This document shows positions 8,656 to 16,769 of a stretch of 24,444 nucleotides of DNA, one piece after another; position 1 is the first letter of the stretch; every line of letters starts with the position of its first letter. This DNA is from Anncaliia algerae PRA339 (Eukaryota; Microsporidia; Tubulinosematidae), in the NCBI GenBank assembly GCA_000385875.2, contig KK365231.1:8291-32734 (forward strand). Direction: 5' to 3'. Made by a program: the position numbers and the translations under genes. The notes beneath the pieces were generated by a model. The model saw only the letters and a program-made list of their open reading frames with translations. It did no database searches and was not told the origin of the DNA.

Positions 8656-8781
8656 ATGTTTTTAAATAAAAGCATTTTAAGGAAACTTAATAGAATTTTA
8701 AATTGTGATAAATCACATAAGGGTTATAATTTAAATTATAACCCTAATGGTATTAATACGGAATTTCAAAGAAGCCCATGA
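8656..8781 (+). CDS. Small hypothetical ORF, 41 residues
   Basis: A basic, Asn/Lys-rich ORF starts at ATG 8656 and ends at TGA 8779-8781, overlapping the next ORF by four bases (ATGA). The frame is open upstream to 8584 but without an earlier ATG. Its middle is encoded by a 26-bp perfect palindrome (8720-8745). I recognise no domain. It may be a real small gene, the front half of one frameshifted gene with the next ORF, or a remnant. Confidence 0.25.
   Translation: MFLNKSILRKLNRILNCDKSHKGYNLNYNPNGINTEFQRSP
8720..8745. repeat. 26-bp perfect palindrome
   Basis: The left arm AGGGTTATAATTT is followed at once by its exact reverse complement, with no spacer. The arms keep GGG/CCC in otherwise AT-only DNA, so this is more than low complexity. 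It could form a cruciform in DNA or a 13-bp stem (minus loop) in RNA. No similar copy was noticed elsewhere in the window. Confidence 0.8.
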
Positions 8782-8978
8782 AACCAAGGAACAAGAACCA
8801 AAAAAGAAATAAAAGTTATGAGAAAAACTCTAAGTATATTGGATCAATTTATTTAAAACATCTACTCTATAAGTACTTCCCGTGTGAACAAGACATAAAT
8901 ATAAATAATGAGGAGTTGTTAATCACCTATTTAAATGATTACTTATTAACTGAAAAAAAAATCCTTATTGAGGGTTAA
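8778..8978 (+). CDS. Small hypothetical ORF, 66 residues
   Basis: The ORF begins at an ATG inside the end of the previous ORF. Its first 20 residues are strongly basic (Lys/Arg/Asn), followed by a predicted helical part with IGSIYLKHLLYKYF and an acidic stretch before ILIEG. No in-frame upstream extension exists because stops lie at 8754-8756 and 8745-8747. I recognise no family. The mix of charged and hydrophobic residues looks coding. It could be a small nucleic-acid-binding or ribosome-associated protein, but that is a guess. Confidence 0.35.
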   Translation: MKPRNKNQKRNKSYEKNSKYIGSIYLKHLLYKYFPCEQDININNEELLITYLNDYLLTEKKILIEG

Positions 8979-9238
8979 AATTTTTCAAATAAGAAAAAAT
9001 TAAACTTAAAAGAGATACATGAATTATAGTTGTAAAAATATTAAAGAACTATTTTTATAGGGTTTTTAAATGAATCCATGGATTTTGTTGTTGGATAACC
9101 ATTATATAGCGTTGTTATCTTTGATTATAATTATTAAGACATTCGAAAGGTTAAATTAAAAGATAATTTGCTCCTTCAATTTGGTAAAATTTATTAAAAC
9201 AAATGGAGAAAAACTTTTAAGAAATTAGCTTGTTTTGA
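8979..9238. other. Spacer without a recognised gene
   Basis: A 29-codon ORF (9070-9159) with a hydrophobic stretch is the only open reading frame of note and is too short to call. The last 60 bases may belong to the transposase relic that follows. Confidence 0.4.
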
Positions 9239-9560
9239 GATGGTCCTATCAATGCTAGTATTGATGAAACTATGGTAAATCATAAAATAAAATTTCATAG
9301 GGAAAAAACTTTTAATTATAAACCTTAGATTTAATATTTAATGATTGCTCAACTAAACTATCGAAACAGCATCACCTCATAATTAAAAATGTTTTATTGT
9401 TTCGATAATGCTAATTATTAATAGAGTGATAAAACACTGGTCTACTTTTTATATTGATATTTCTTAGTTGATATATTTAAGAACCATGGTTTTACAATAC
9501 AAAAATAAATTTCTTGATTGTATATCAAGAATACATGCTCAAGGTGTCTTATTGTTTTAA
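9239..9560 (+). pseudogene. Relic of an ISXO2/Merlin-like DDE transposase
   Basis: A first frame from 9239 reads DGPINASIDETMVNHKIKFH and ends at a TAG. GGP followed by xIDETxxxxKxKxHR is the first catalytic-Asp block of ISXO2-like (IS1595/Merlin superfamily) transposases, with the Asp at 9263-9265. A second frame, from about 9360, reads IINRVIKHWSTFYIDIS and then LQYKNKFLDCISRIHAQGV (to 9548). These resemble the second-Asp block (GSxIYTDE) and the third-acid block (FVDxxSGxHTQGVES) in the correct order. There are stops at 9384-9386 and 9465-9467, and the second-block Asp-Glu and third-block Glu are not preserved. It is clearly dead. Terminal inverted repeats were not found. Family membership rests on motif recall. 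Confidence 0.5.
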
Positions 9561-9828
9561 TATATAATTAAAGACATAAATAATTTAACAAAAAAATAGA
9601 GAAATCTCTTAATATAAACTTTTAATTCTAGATTTAATATAAAATAAGCATAGACTAAGCAGATACAAAAGTGAATATTTAAATATTATATATTGATTTG
9701 TATTCATTTCATAATGTAGTCCCCTTACATTTTAATCATGTTTTTTATTGTTCCTTATTCATATTTTCTTAGAATATAAATTAAAATTTTTCTAAAACAA
9801 CTTGAAATTAAAAATTTACTAATAGCAA
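9561..9828. other. AT-rich spacer
   Basis: I see no ORF, repeat or motif in this stretch. Confidence 0.5.
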
Positions 9829-10673
9829 ATGGATACACTAACCAGTGAAACCATACAAGCAAGAGGAAATGGAGTAAGGGAAACATTAATAAATAAAAGC
9901 TATTTGATAGTTAACTTCTATGCTGTAGTCACGGTGAAATATAAAATTGATGCATAATTTCACTAGGCAAAACATTCTCAAATATATAAATTGGATTTCT
10001 ATTTATATTCCAACGGATAAATCCTAATTAGAATTCATTTATTATTAAATTTAAAATATAATGAAGAATTATGTCCAACGTAATCCTTAAGTACATGTTT
10101 CAAAAGATAGTAAAAATTTTGATAAGATATTCAACTCTGGAGTTCCTTTAATTAAGGTATAAAATATATTTCTTAATTTTCTATGTTAAAATAAATAAAG
10201 GCTATTTTACTACATATTAAGAAGTTTGGAGACGCTAAAAATATATCATCCTAAAATTGAAAAAAAGAAACTGGTAATTTAAACTCCTTTAAAAATAATA
10301 AAAAAGAGATCTTTAAGCAAAGAATGTTTAGTATTAAACGACGGGCAATCAAAAATACTTTTAATAAAAAATACTTATAGAATAGAGCATTAAAAAGCCC
10401 CTTGTGTTTTCAGGTTTTTACTCAAATCTAATAATATTACAAACCGTCGCGCATATGGATGTAAGTATTACGAGAGTATCTTTATATATTTTTAACAAAA
10501 ATACTCTTAACGTAAACCTAAGGAACCCCATAAAACCTATCCAAGGAATTTCAAATCGATGCATTAAGATAAATGTAGTAAATAATGCTGAATTAGGAGA
10601 AAAAAATATAATTTTAAGAATGTTTAAAACAGTTAAACTTTTATACTTTTGCATAATTAATATAAAGAACTAA
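9829..10673 (+). pseudogene. Possible Gag-protease relic of another LTR retrotransposon
   Basis: One frame starts at ATG 9829 with 42 open codons (MDTLTSETIQARGNGVRE...). After many stops, the same frame gives a basic peptide whose piece SFKNNKKEIFKQRM (10285-10326) has the spacing of a CCHC knuckle with all four metal ligands lost. From 10386 the neighbouring frame is open for 95 codons and contains AHMDVSITRVSLYIFNKN and IQGISNRCIKINVV. This pattern resembles a retroviral-type aspartic protease (DTGASI..VS) with the DTG motif damaged. The first ATG of this part is 10455. The order knuckle then protease fits Gag-PR, as in element 1. Stop density in the middle is near chance, so the call is weak. 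It could also be a host gene fragment. Confidence 0.3.
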
Positions 10674-10983
10674 TTAAAATATTAACAAATATTTTTTATC
10701 TTATACCTTAATTTTGTATGAAATCTAATTTCACAGTGTGGATAAATCATTATATCTCTTGTCTTGAGATTATGAATATGATAATATATATTATAAATCT
10801 TCTTGTAATCAGAAGATATTATTACATGTTGTATCAAAGCTTTTTTGAAATAATGCAAACTTTTTATCAAACATATGTTAAACTAAGAAGAAGAAAATAA
10901 TTTATAAATTATCTTTTATGAATTATACAAACTCATTCTATTAAGGTAAATTTAAACATAAATATATTGAGTTACCTTGGTGT
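10674..10983. other. AT-rich spacer
   Basis: Two ORFs of about 60 codons on opposite strands overlap here, but neither has a recognisable pattern. I treat the stretch as non-coding. Confidence 0.4.
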
Positions 10984-10988
10984 CTTAT
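10984..10988. repeat. Target-site duplication of element 2, left copy
   Basis: CTTAT precedes the LTR and recurs at 14967-14971 directly after the 3' LTR. Because the LTR identity extends two bases into it (10987-10988), the boundary could shift by up to two bases. Confidence 0.75.
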
Positions 10989-11191
10989 TAATAGGATATT
11001 TCCTATTATACTACCCCTTTTTGGAGGGAAATAAAAGTACAAATAGGATAAAAAATAAATAAAAATGGTTAATTACAAATATTCTTTATTAAACAACAAA
11101 AACAGTAAATCTGAACCAATTGGTTCAGATGTAGGTACTAGTTTATACCTACAGTACCTTACAAAGACTAAGGTACAGTGGCCACGCCACA
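10989..11191 (+). repeat. 5' LTR of element 2
   Basis: This 203-bp direct repeat is identical to 14764-14966. It starts TAATAGG instead of TG and ends CACA. Its first 20 bases form a stem (TAATAGGA 10989-10996, TCCTATTA 11001-11008) beginning at the LTR edge. A C-rich then G-rich patch (CCCC at 11014-11017, GGAGGG at 11023-11028) precedes an AAATAAAAG stretch. AATAAA occurs at 11054-11059 and again at 11058-11063, just before the gag ATG at 11065. The last 83 bases are a chain of palindromes that also code for Gag. Confidence 0.9.
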
Positions 11192-11206
11192 TTTTGAATT
11201 CAAAAT
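11109..11206 (+). repeat. Tiled palindrome array in the leader of element 2
   Basis: Five perfect inverted repeats follow one another with gaps of 0-5 bases. They are a 22-bp palindrome (11109-11130), a 7-bp stem GTAGGTA/TACCTAC (11131-11137, 11146-11152), a 7-bp stem GTACCTT/AAGGTAC (11154-11160, 11170-11176), an 8-bp palindrome GTGGCCAC (11178-11185), and a 16-bp palindrome ATTTTGAATTCAAAAT (11191-11206) that begins at the last LTR base. All five are in R-U5 and the primer position, and all lie in the Gag reading frame. In retroelement RNAs such structures serve dimerisation, packaging and priming; that role here is inference. Confidence 0.85.
11191..11206 (+). promoter_or_regulatory. Palindrome at the primer-binding position, element 2
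   Basis: A perfect 16-bp palindrome starts on the terminal A of the LTR, where minus-strand synthesis should be primed. No TGG and no recognisable tRNA 3'-end complement is present. Element 1 has a hairpin at the equivalent place. Confidence 0.4.
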
Positions 11207-11621
11207 GTTATGAAGCAAAGCAGTTATCGGGATATGCATTTGATAAGAATATTAACCATGCTCAAGAGGAAGCCCAGAAGATAATAAATTTTGAATATGA
11301 AGTGCCCAACACCAATCTAAGGTTTACAAAGAGAATCACAATGCTAAATGACCTTTCACATGATTTATTTCAATGGTCAGAAGAATTTCATGATATTGTA
11401 AAATCCTGCAGATATATTAAAGCATATAACTCAAAAAAACAATGCAGAGGGCATTATTACAGAAATATTTAAATTAAAATATCCTGCTCATGAATCTTAC
11501 TATTACAGTAATAAGATGAATAAATTAAAGCAAAAAGATTATTTTTACATAAATGATTACACAATGGCCATTGCAGAAAACTTAAAAAGATATAGCATAT
11601 GTATGACACTTACCAAAAAAA

Positions 11622-12317
11622 GAAAAAGAGAACAAATTTAATGAAATATTTTTTAATGGATTAAGTCTAGAATGCAAAGTGAAATTTAGCGAAGAGGGAA
11701 TGATGACTACTGAGCGGATACAAAAAAGAATCAATGAAGTTGAAAAAATGCTTGAACAAGAACTTAAACCAGAAAACCACAAATATGAGAATCAAAGAAA
11801 TGAATATATAAAAGTTAATGATACGAAAGTAAAATGGTGCAAGTATCATAAGACCTCAAGTCACGCAAACAGTGAATGCATATCACAAAAGAAAAGAGAA
11901 AACAATTATCAGAAAAAAGATGCAAAAAATTTCAACAACAAAAGTAATATAAATGCTTTAAATGAAGTACAAACAGAAAATACAATCATATTGCATGGGA
12001 ACAATCTTAAAACAAGCACCAGTATAGAAGCTTTATGTGATACAGGCTCAAAAAGAAATTTTGTGTCAGATACGTTTTGTTATCAAAATTCATTCAAAAC
12101 ATATAAAATTCCAGAATTTATTGTAACACTGGGAAACAACCAAAAAATCAGATGTAATACCGCCACTAAACAATCCTTTTATTTATTAAATCCAAGAATG
12201 GATCTTAATATTGAATTGGTAGTTTTAAAAAACCTAAGTGCGGACATTATACTAGGAAACAAATTTTTAAAAGAACATAATTGTATTATTAATTTAGTAA
12301 ATGATGAAATATCATAA
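11622..12317 (+). pseudogene. Gag C-terminus and protease of element 2
   Basis: In this frame Gag resumes after the A run at 11615-11621 and is open to TAA 12315-12317. A nucleic-acid-binding knuckle of the CX2HX4HX4C type (WCKYHKTSSHANSEC, first Cys at 11838-11840) replaces the usual CCHC. The aspartic protease has CDTGSKRNFV with the catalytic Asp at 12039-12041, and the late motif DIILGNKF (12243-12266) ends the domain. The frame then changes by -1 before the pol part. All protease hallmarks are kept. Confidence 0.82.
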
Positions 12318-13192
12318 ATAATACTAATTACAAATTTGTTAATAAGGCCGTAAAAGGAGAAATTAATCAGTTAGGAGTAAAACACGACGTAGAGGAAATC
12401 AAAGATAAAGAAAATAGTAAAGAATTAAATAAATTATTGGATGATTATTTGTCAAAATGTAACATTAATTTATCAAAACCGATTCCAGATGTGCTCTTTG
12501 AGATAAAATTAACTAACAATTTTCCAGTAAAATGTAAACCGTATATTATACCTCTCAAAGACAAAGCAAAATTTAAAAAAGAAATTTTTAAGCTTTTAGA
12601 TTCCGGTATACTAGTAAAAAGCATTTCGGAATTCGCATCACCCTGCTTTTTAGATTCAAGGAAACCAAACAAAACTAGACTTTTAATTGATTATAGAAGG
12701 CTAAATGCGAAAACTATAAGCTATGACACACACTTTCCTTCAGTTTTTGAAGAATTAAATAATTTAAATGGATCAAAGTATTTTACCACACTCGATATGA
12801 AACATGGGTATTATCATGTATTGATTAACGAGAATGACAGACATAAAACAGCTATTACCACTGAATTTGGAAAATTTGAATTTACAAGGGTTCCTTTTGG
12901 ACTCATTAATGCACCCAAGTTTTTTAACAATATGATGAGATCAAAATTGTTTCATTTAGATAATGTAAAAGTTTTCGTAGACGATATTATAATATATAAT
13001 CCTAATTTGGATGAGCATATGCAAACAATTGATAAAGTTTTACAAATAATGTTGGATAATAACATATTAATTAATCTTGATAAATGTAGATTTTTACAAA
13101 CAGAGATAGAATATTTGGGTATAATTATTAATGAACATGGATTAAAACCAAAGGTACGAAAAGATGAATATTTTAACTCAGTACCGAGATAA
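12317..13192 (+). pseudogene. Reverse transcriptase of element 2
   Basis: The pol frame reads from 12317 (NNTNYKFVNKAVKGEI...), in -1 relation to the protease frame. It covers the full fingers and palm: RLLIDYRRLNAKTI, YFTTLDMKHGYYHVLI, FTRVPFGLINAPKFFNNMM, catalytic FVDD at 12974-12985, and EYLGIIINEHGLKPK. It has no internal stop and ends at TAA 13190-13192, where the frame moves by -1. The missing base lies before the TAA, so this break is not in a long homopolymer. All catalytic residues are present. Confidence 0.85.
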
Positions 13193-14757
13193 AAACAAAG
13201 AAACAGTTACAAAAGATTTTAGGAACAATAAATTGGTTTAGACCATTTATTCCTAACTTAAGTGTTAAGCTTGCAAAACTATATGATTTGTTGAAAAATA
13301 AAAATCAAAGATTTATTCTGAATGACATGGAAAGACAAACAATTAAAAAAATATGCAAAGAAATCATGAATGCACCTCAACTATATTTTGCAGACCCAAA
13401 CAAACCATACGATTTATATACTGATGCGTCTAATGATGGTTTTGGATCAGTATTGTGCCAAGAAAACAAAATAATAGGATATTATAGCCATAAATTTAAC
13501 CAAAGTCAAAAAAACTATAATGTTATAGAAAAGGAACTTATAGCAATAATACTAAGTTTGAAATTCTTTAGGAAACTAATTTTGGGATGCGATATAACAG
13601 TTCATACAGATAATAAAAACTTAACATTAACAAAAGATAATTATGACAGTAAGGTTGAAAGATGGTTAACAATATGCAATGAATACAATGCACGATTAGT
13701 GCACATTAATGGAAGCGATAATTTAGCAGCGGATTACCTCTCAAGACTGACCAAAATCGAGGAACTCGAAATCACATCTGATTCATGCATAAAAGAAATA
13801 TCTGAAAATCCAACAAGAGATAATCTAAAGAAATTTCATGAAATTACGGGGCACCCAGGAATAAATGCCATGTATCTAACACTTAAAAAGTATTTCCCAC
13901 AGATGAAAAAGATATATAAAATAATTAAAGAAATAATAAAATCATGCGCAAAATGTCAAATGAACAAAACATCAAAATACGGATACGGACATATTTCAGG
14001 AAGAATAATTACAAATGAGGCGCTAGAACATGTATCATCAGATATTTTTGGTCCTTTTCCTTTAAAGAATTATAACACAACAAGGAGAGAAAAGAAAGGT
14101 TACATAGTCAGTTTTACAGACAGGTGCTCAAGATTTAGCAAACTATATTTTACAACAGAAATCACAACAGAAAGTATAATCAAAGGTTTCGAAAAGGTTT
14201 GGGTAAGCAAATTTGGATATCCATCCACACTTCTTACGGACCAAGGTAAATGTTACATAAGTAATGATTTTTTAAACTATTGTTCAAGAAATAAAATCAA
14301 ATCTATAAGAAGTAGTATCTACAATCCTACTGGTAATTCATTGTCAGAGACACTAAATAAGCATATTAATGTAATATTAAGAATTTATAAATATATGGGA
14401 CTTAATAAAATTATTAAATTAATTGAATTACGAAATAACTATTTTATAAATAGAAAAATGAACTGTTCACCAGCTGATGTTTTAAAAGTTGCCAACCCAC
14501 TAAATATCAATAATTTAAGAGTGCCACACAAACCAGTACAAAACAAGAATAATAATAATAAAAACAGAGTTAATCATGCATACAAAGAAGGAGATAAGAT
14601 AATTATGAAAAATATGTCTCCAAAGAAGACAACAGAATTATGGAAAGGTCCATATGGTATCTTACAGGTAAGCAAATGTAGAAACAGGGTGTTGATAAAC
14701 CATAATAAGAAACAACTTTGGATGAATATTAAGAACATTAAACCTTTCTTGGAGTGA
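13193..14757 (+). pseudogene. RNase H-integrase of element 2
   Basis: After the frame change, the sequence encodes the connection (KILGTINWFRPFIPNLS, from about 13216), then RNase H with DASNDGFGSVL (Asp at 13423-13425), EKELIAI and HTDNKNL, ending in AADYLSR. Integrase follows: a zinc finger with H (13837), H (13852), C (13945) and C (13954) in H-X4-H-X30-C-X2-C spacing, then catalytic Asp (14041), Asp (14239) and Glu (14347), the last two 35 residues apart. A GPY/F module (WKGPYGILQV, from 14641) ends the protein. From 13288 this is a clean 489-codon frame ending at TGA 14755-14757, six bases before the 3' LTR. The domain itself looks intact. Confidence 0.87.
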
Positions 14758-14763
14758 GCAAAT
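14751..14763 (+). promoter_or_regulatory. Weak polypurine-like tract of element 2
   Basis: GGAGTGAGCAAAT lies against the 3' LTR and includes the pol stop codon. It is interrupted by pyrimidines, so it is a poor polypurine tract compared with that of element 1. Confidence 0.3.
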
Positions 14764-14966
14764 TAATAGGATATTTCCTATTATACTACCCCTTTTTGGA
14801 GGGAAATAAAAGTACAAATAGGATAAAAAATAAATAAAAATGGTTAATTACAAATATTCTTTATTAAACAACAAAAACAGTAAATCTGAACCAATTGGTT
14901 CAGATGTAGGTACTAGTTTATACCTACAGTACCTTACAAAGACTAAGGTACAGTGGCCACGCCACA
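14764..14966 (+). repeat. 3' LTR of element 2
   Basis: It is identical over all 203 bases to 10989-11191 and includes a second copy of the palindrome chain up to the LTR end. The flanking base pairs that complete the 16-bp palindrome of the 5' side are absent here, so that structure is specific to the 5' leader. Confidence 0.93.
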
Positions 14967-14971
14967 CTTAT
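14967..14971. repeat. Target-site duplication of element 2, right copy
   Basis: CTTAT matches 10984-10988. Confidence 0.75.
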
Positions 14972-15161
14972 AATATGAATTATCATATTATACCTCTCTA
15001 ATGCTATTATCGAATATAATCTTTTTTTATTTCTTAGAAACAAGGCTAATTTCAAGCACTTGAATAAAACAGATAAAAATATATTTAAATTTAATGACTA
15101 AAAATAAATATAAAAAACATATAATTTATATATGAATGTTGTAAGTAACATAAATGATATC

Positions 15162-15785
15162 TTAGAATTCTTCTTCCCTTTTTTCATCAGTTAAAATTAT
15201 TTTACACCATTTTTGTATTAAAAAATTAGCTACTTTTTTTATCTCAGGTATTTCATTAGGATTTAGAGAATAAAAGTGTATAATTTTCCCTATTTGACTG
15301 TTTTTTAAATCTTGCGTTTTTATTTTCATATTAAGCAGTAATTGCAAAAGAGTTTTCCTAATAAGAACGTTAGGAAGTGTTTTATCAGGAAGGGGCTCCA
15401 GCCACATTTTTATGACCGATAAAATATCATTCTCAATTAATGTAGGTTGTAATTTTATATTCACACATGTTTTATACAAATTATCTAGTTGTGATAACTT
15501 ATTGGTTGCAGGTTTATTTTGTTCATTGTTTTCATTGTCTTGAATAACAATGTCTCTCATCTGTGATACGAATTCTTGTGATTTTAAATGATAGTCCATT
15601 TTGTTTTCTTTTGTTTTTAGATTTCTATTTTTATGTATATCATCTTCTGAGGATAATTTTCTCTTTTTTGATTGTTTCTCTTTATTTTTTGTTCTGTTAA
15701 TTTTATCAGTTTGTTCATCAATCTTTTTGCTAAGCATTAAATTTTTCCTATCAATGTTTATTTCATCTTCTGAGCTTTGTTGCAT
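15162..15785 (-). CDS. IWS1: Transcription elongation factor IWS1/Spn1
   Basis: This 207-residue nuclear protein acts with Spt6 on elongating RNA polymerase II. Residues 1-95 are charged and low-complexity with a basic nuclear-localisation-type cluster near 36-43. The TFIIS N-terminal (LW) domain fills about residues 105-205, with the typical core IKMWLEPLPDKTLPNVLIRK (W128) and the later IGKIIHFY and LIQKWCKII (W193). Yeast Spn1 is about twice as long; the shortened tails match microsporidian versions, where little more than the folded domain is kept. The ATG at 15785 is the first in frame. The gene converges with element 2, whose end lies 190 bp beyond the stop codon. No intron is seen. Confidence 0.9.
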   Translation of the reverse strand: MQQSSEDEINIDRKNLMLSKKIDEQTDKINRTKNKEKQSKKRKLSSEDDIHKNRNLKTKENKMDYHLKSQEFVSQMRDIVIQDNENNEQNKPATNKLSQLDNLYKTCVNIKLQPTLIENDILSVIKMWLEPLPDKTLPNVLIRKTLLQLLLNMKIKTQDLKNSQIGKIIHFYSLNPNEIPEIKKVANFLIQKWCKIILTDEKREEEF

Positions 15786-16769
15786 TTAAATGGATAGTAA
15801 AAATTAAATTATTATAAGATAATTTAAAAATAATATTCTGATTGGTTCAAATAAAATATTAAAAATTATTATTTCATTATAGCTATTTAGTTATATAAAT
15901 TATATTATGCTTTATAAAACTTTTAAACGTATTCATAAACATATCATATAAATACTATACACTTAGATCATAGGAATATTAAATATAAATTATTAATGAA
16001 AACATAAATAATAAGTTTTTCTAGATATACATTTAATTAAATCAATATACAGTTAATGGTTAAACAAGGTCATTAAAATACATGTTTTTTAATGTAAAGT
16101 AGATCTGATGAATCAAAAAGCCCAAATAAAATTGATAGACTTTAAAAAAAATGATTTAAAGAATATTTTATAAATATATCGTTTAAGATTGTTTTCATAA
16201 TATTACATGGTTATTTATATTATTACGTATTTTGTTTATATTTTTAGAATCGCCATACATTTTTACGAAACTTTGAAATTCGCATTTAATGTGTTTAAAA
16301 TAAAACTTCATAAAAATTTTCATAATAATGGTAAAATTTTATCATCATAAAATTCCTATTTTCCTAAAAATAATATGCTATAATCGAAGCATAAAAAAAT
16401 TAATACAATAGACAACCTAAAATTAAAACATCTCAGGATTACAATATAGGCTATTTTTAAGAAGGTTATAGTCACAAATTTTTTATGATTAAAGATTACC
16501 CAAGAGGCAGCATTAAAAAAACTGCTTAGCACTAAGCAAAATTAAAACCTTCAAATATAATTTCTATAAATAATTATATAAATAGGCAATCTAAACAATC
16601 ACATATTATGGACTCCGCCAATCTTTAAAGCAACAAAATGGTATTACATAGAAGTTTTATTAATGTATTTATATACTTTATATAGATGCTCGTTAATGTA
16701 TAAATCAACATATTTGTAGAATATGATATTTTGCTTGAATTATTTATTTATTAAATGAGTTTTAAATTA
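15786..16769. other. AT-rich spacer, possible remnants
   Basis: No intact gene is present. On the plus strand, one frame from 16246 reads as peptide-like pieces (for example IAIHFYETLKFAFNVFK and ILWTPPIFKATKWYYIEVLL), with a stop about every 16 codons. This may be old coding sequence but is not far from chance. Nothing else is recognised. Confidence 0.3.

Larger units (their letters stand above)
11065..11472 (+). pseudogene. Gag N-terminal part of element 2
   Basis: The ORF starts inside the LTR and codes for 135 residues. Residues 1-42 are encoded by LTR sequence and about 15-47 by the palindrome array. The Gag frame is lost at a seven-A run (11433-11439), after which the present frame gives a short unrelated tail to TAA 11470-11472. 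A middle piece of Gag continues in the next frame (11438 to about 11620: ITEIFKLKYPAHESYYYSNK) until a second seven-A run at 11615-11621. There the frame moves again to that of the C-terminal Gag. Both changes go the same direction and each looks like one extra A. Confidence 0.75.
10989..14966 (+). mobile_element. Element 2: Ty3/gypsy-type LTR retrotransposon, young but frame-broken
   Basis: This 3.98-kb element has identical 203-bp LTRs and a 5-bp duplication. The order is Gag with a CX2HX4HX4C knuckle, protease (DTGS), reverse transcriptase (FVDD), RNase H, and integrase with HHCC, DD35E and GPY/F. It is a different lineage from element 1. The frame changes four times: in A runs at 11433-11439 and 11615-11621, between about 12305 and 12314, and near 13190. 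Identical LTRs mean the insertion is very recent, so the breaks were carried in from the parent copy, arose in the last cycle, are sequencing errors, or are bridged during expression. It ends 196 bp from the 3' end of the convergent IWS1 gene. Confidence 0.94.

Noticed and set aside
9070-9159. 29-codon ORF with a hydrophobic segment
   Set aside because: Too short and unsupported; such ORFs are expected by chance in AT-rich DNA.
9934-9963. GTGAAAT/ATTTCAC inverted repeat as a regulatory hairpin
   Set aside because: Loop of 16 bases and AT-rich context make chance likely.
15601-15789. Plus-strand 62-codon ORF
   Set aside because: It is the antisense shadow of the low-complexity N-terminus of IWS1.
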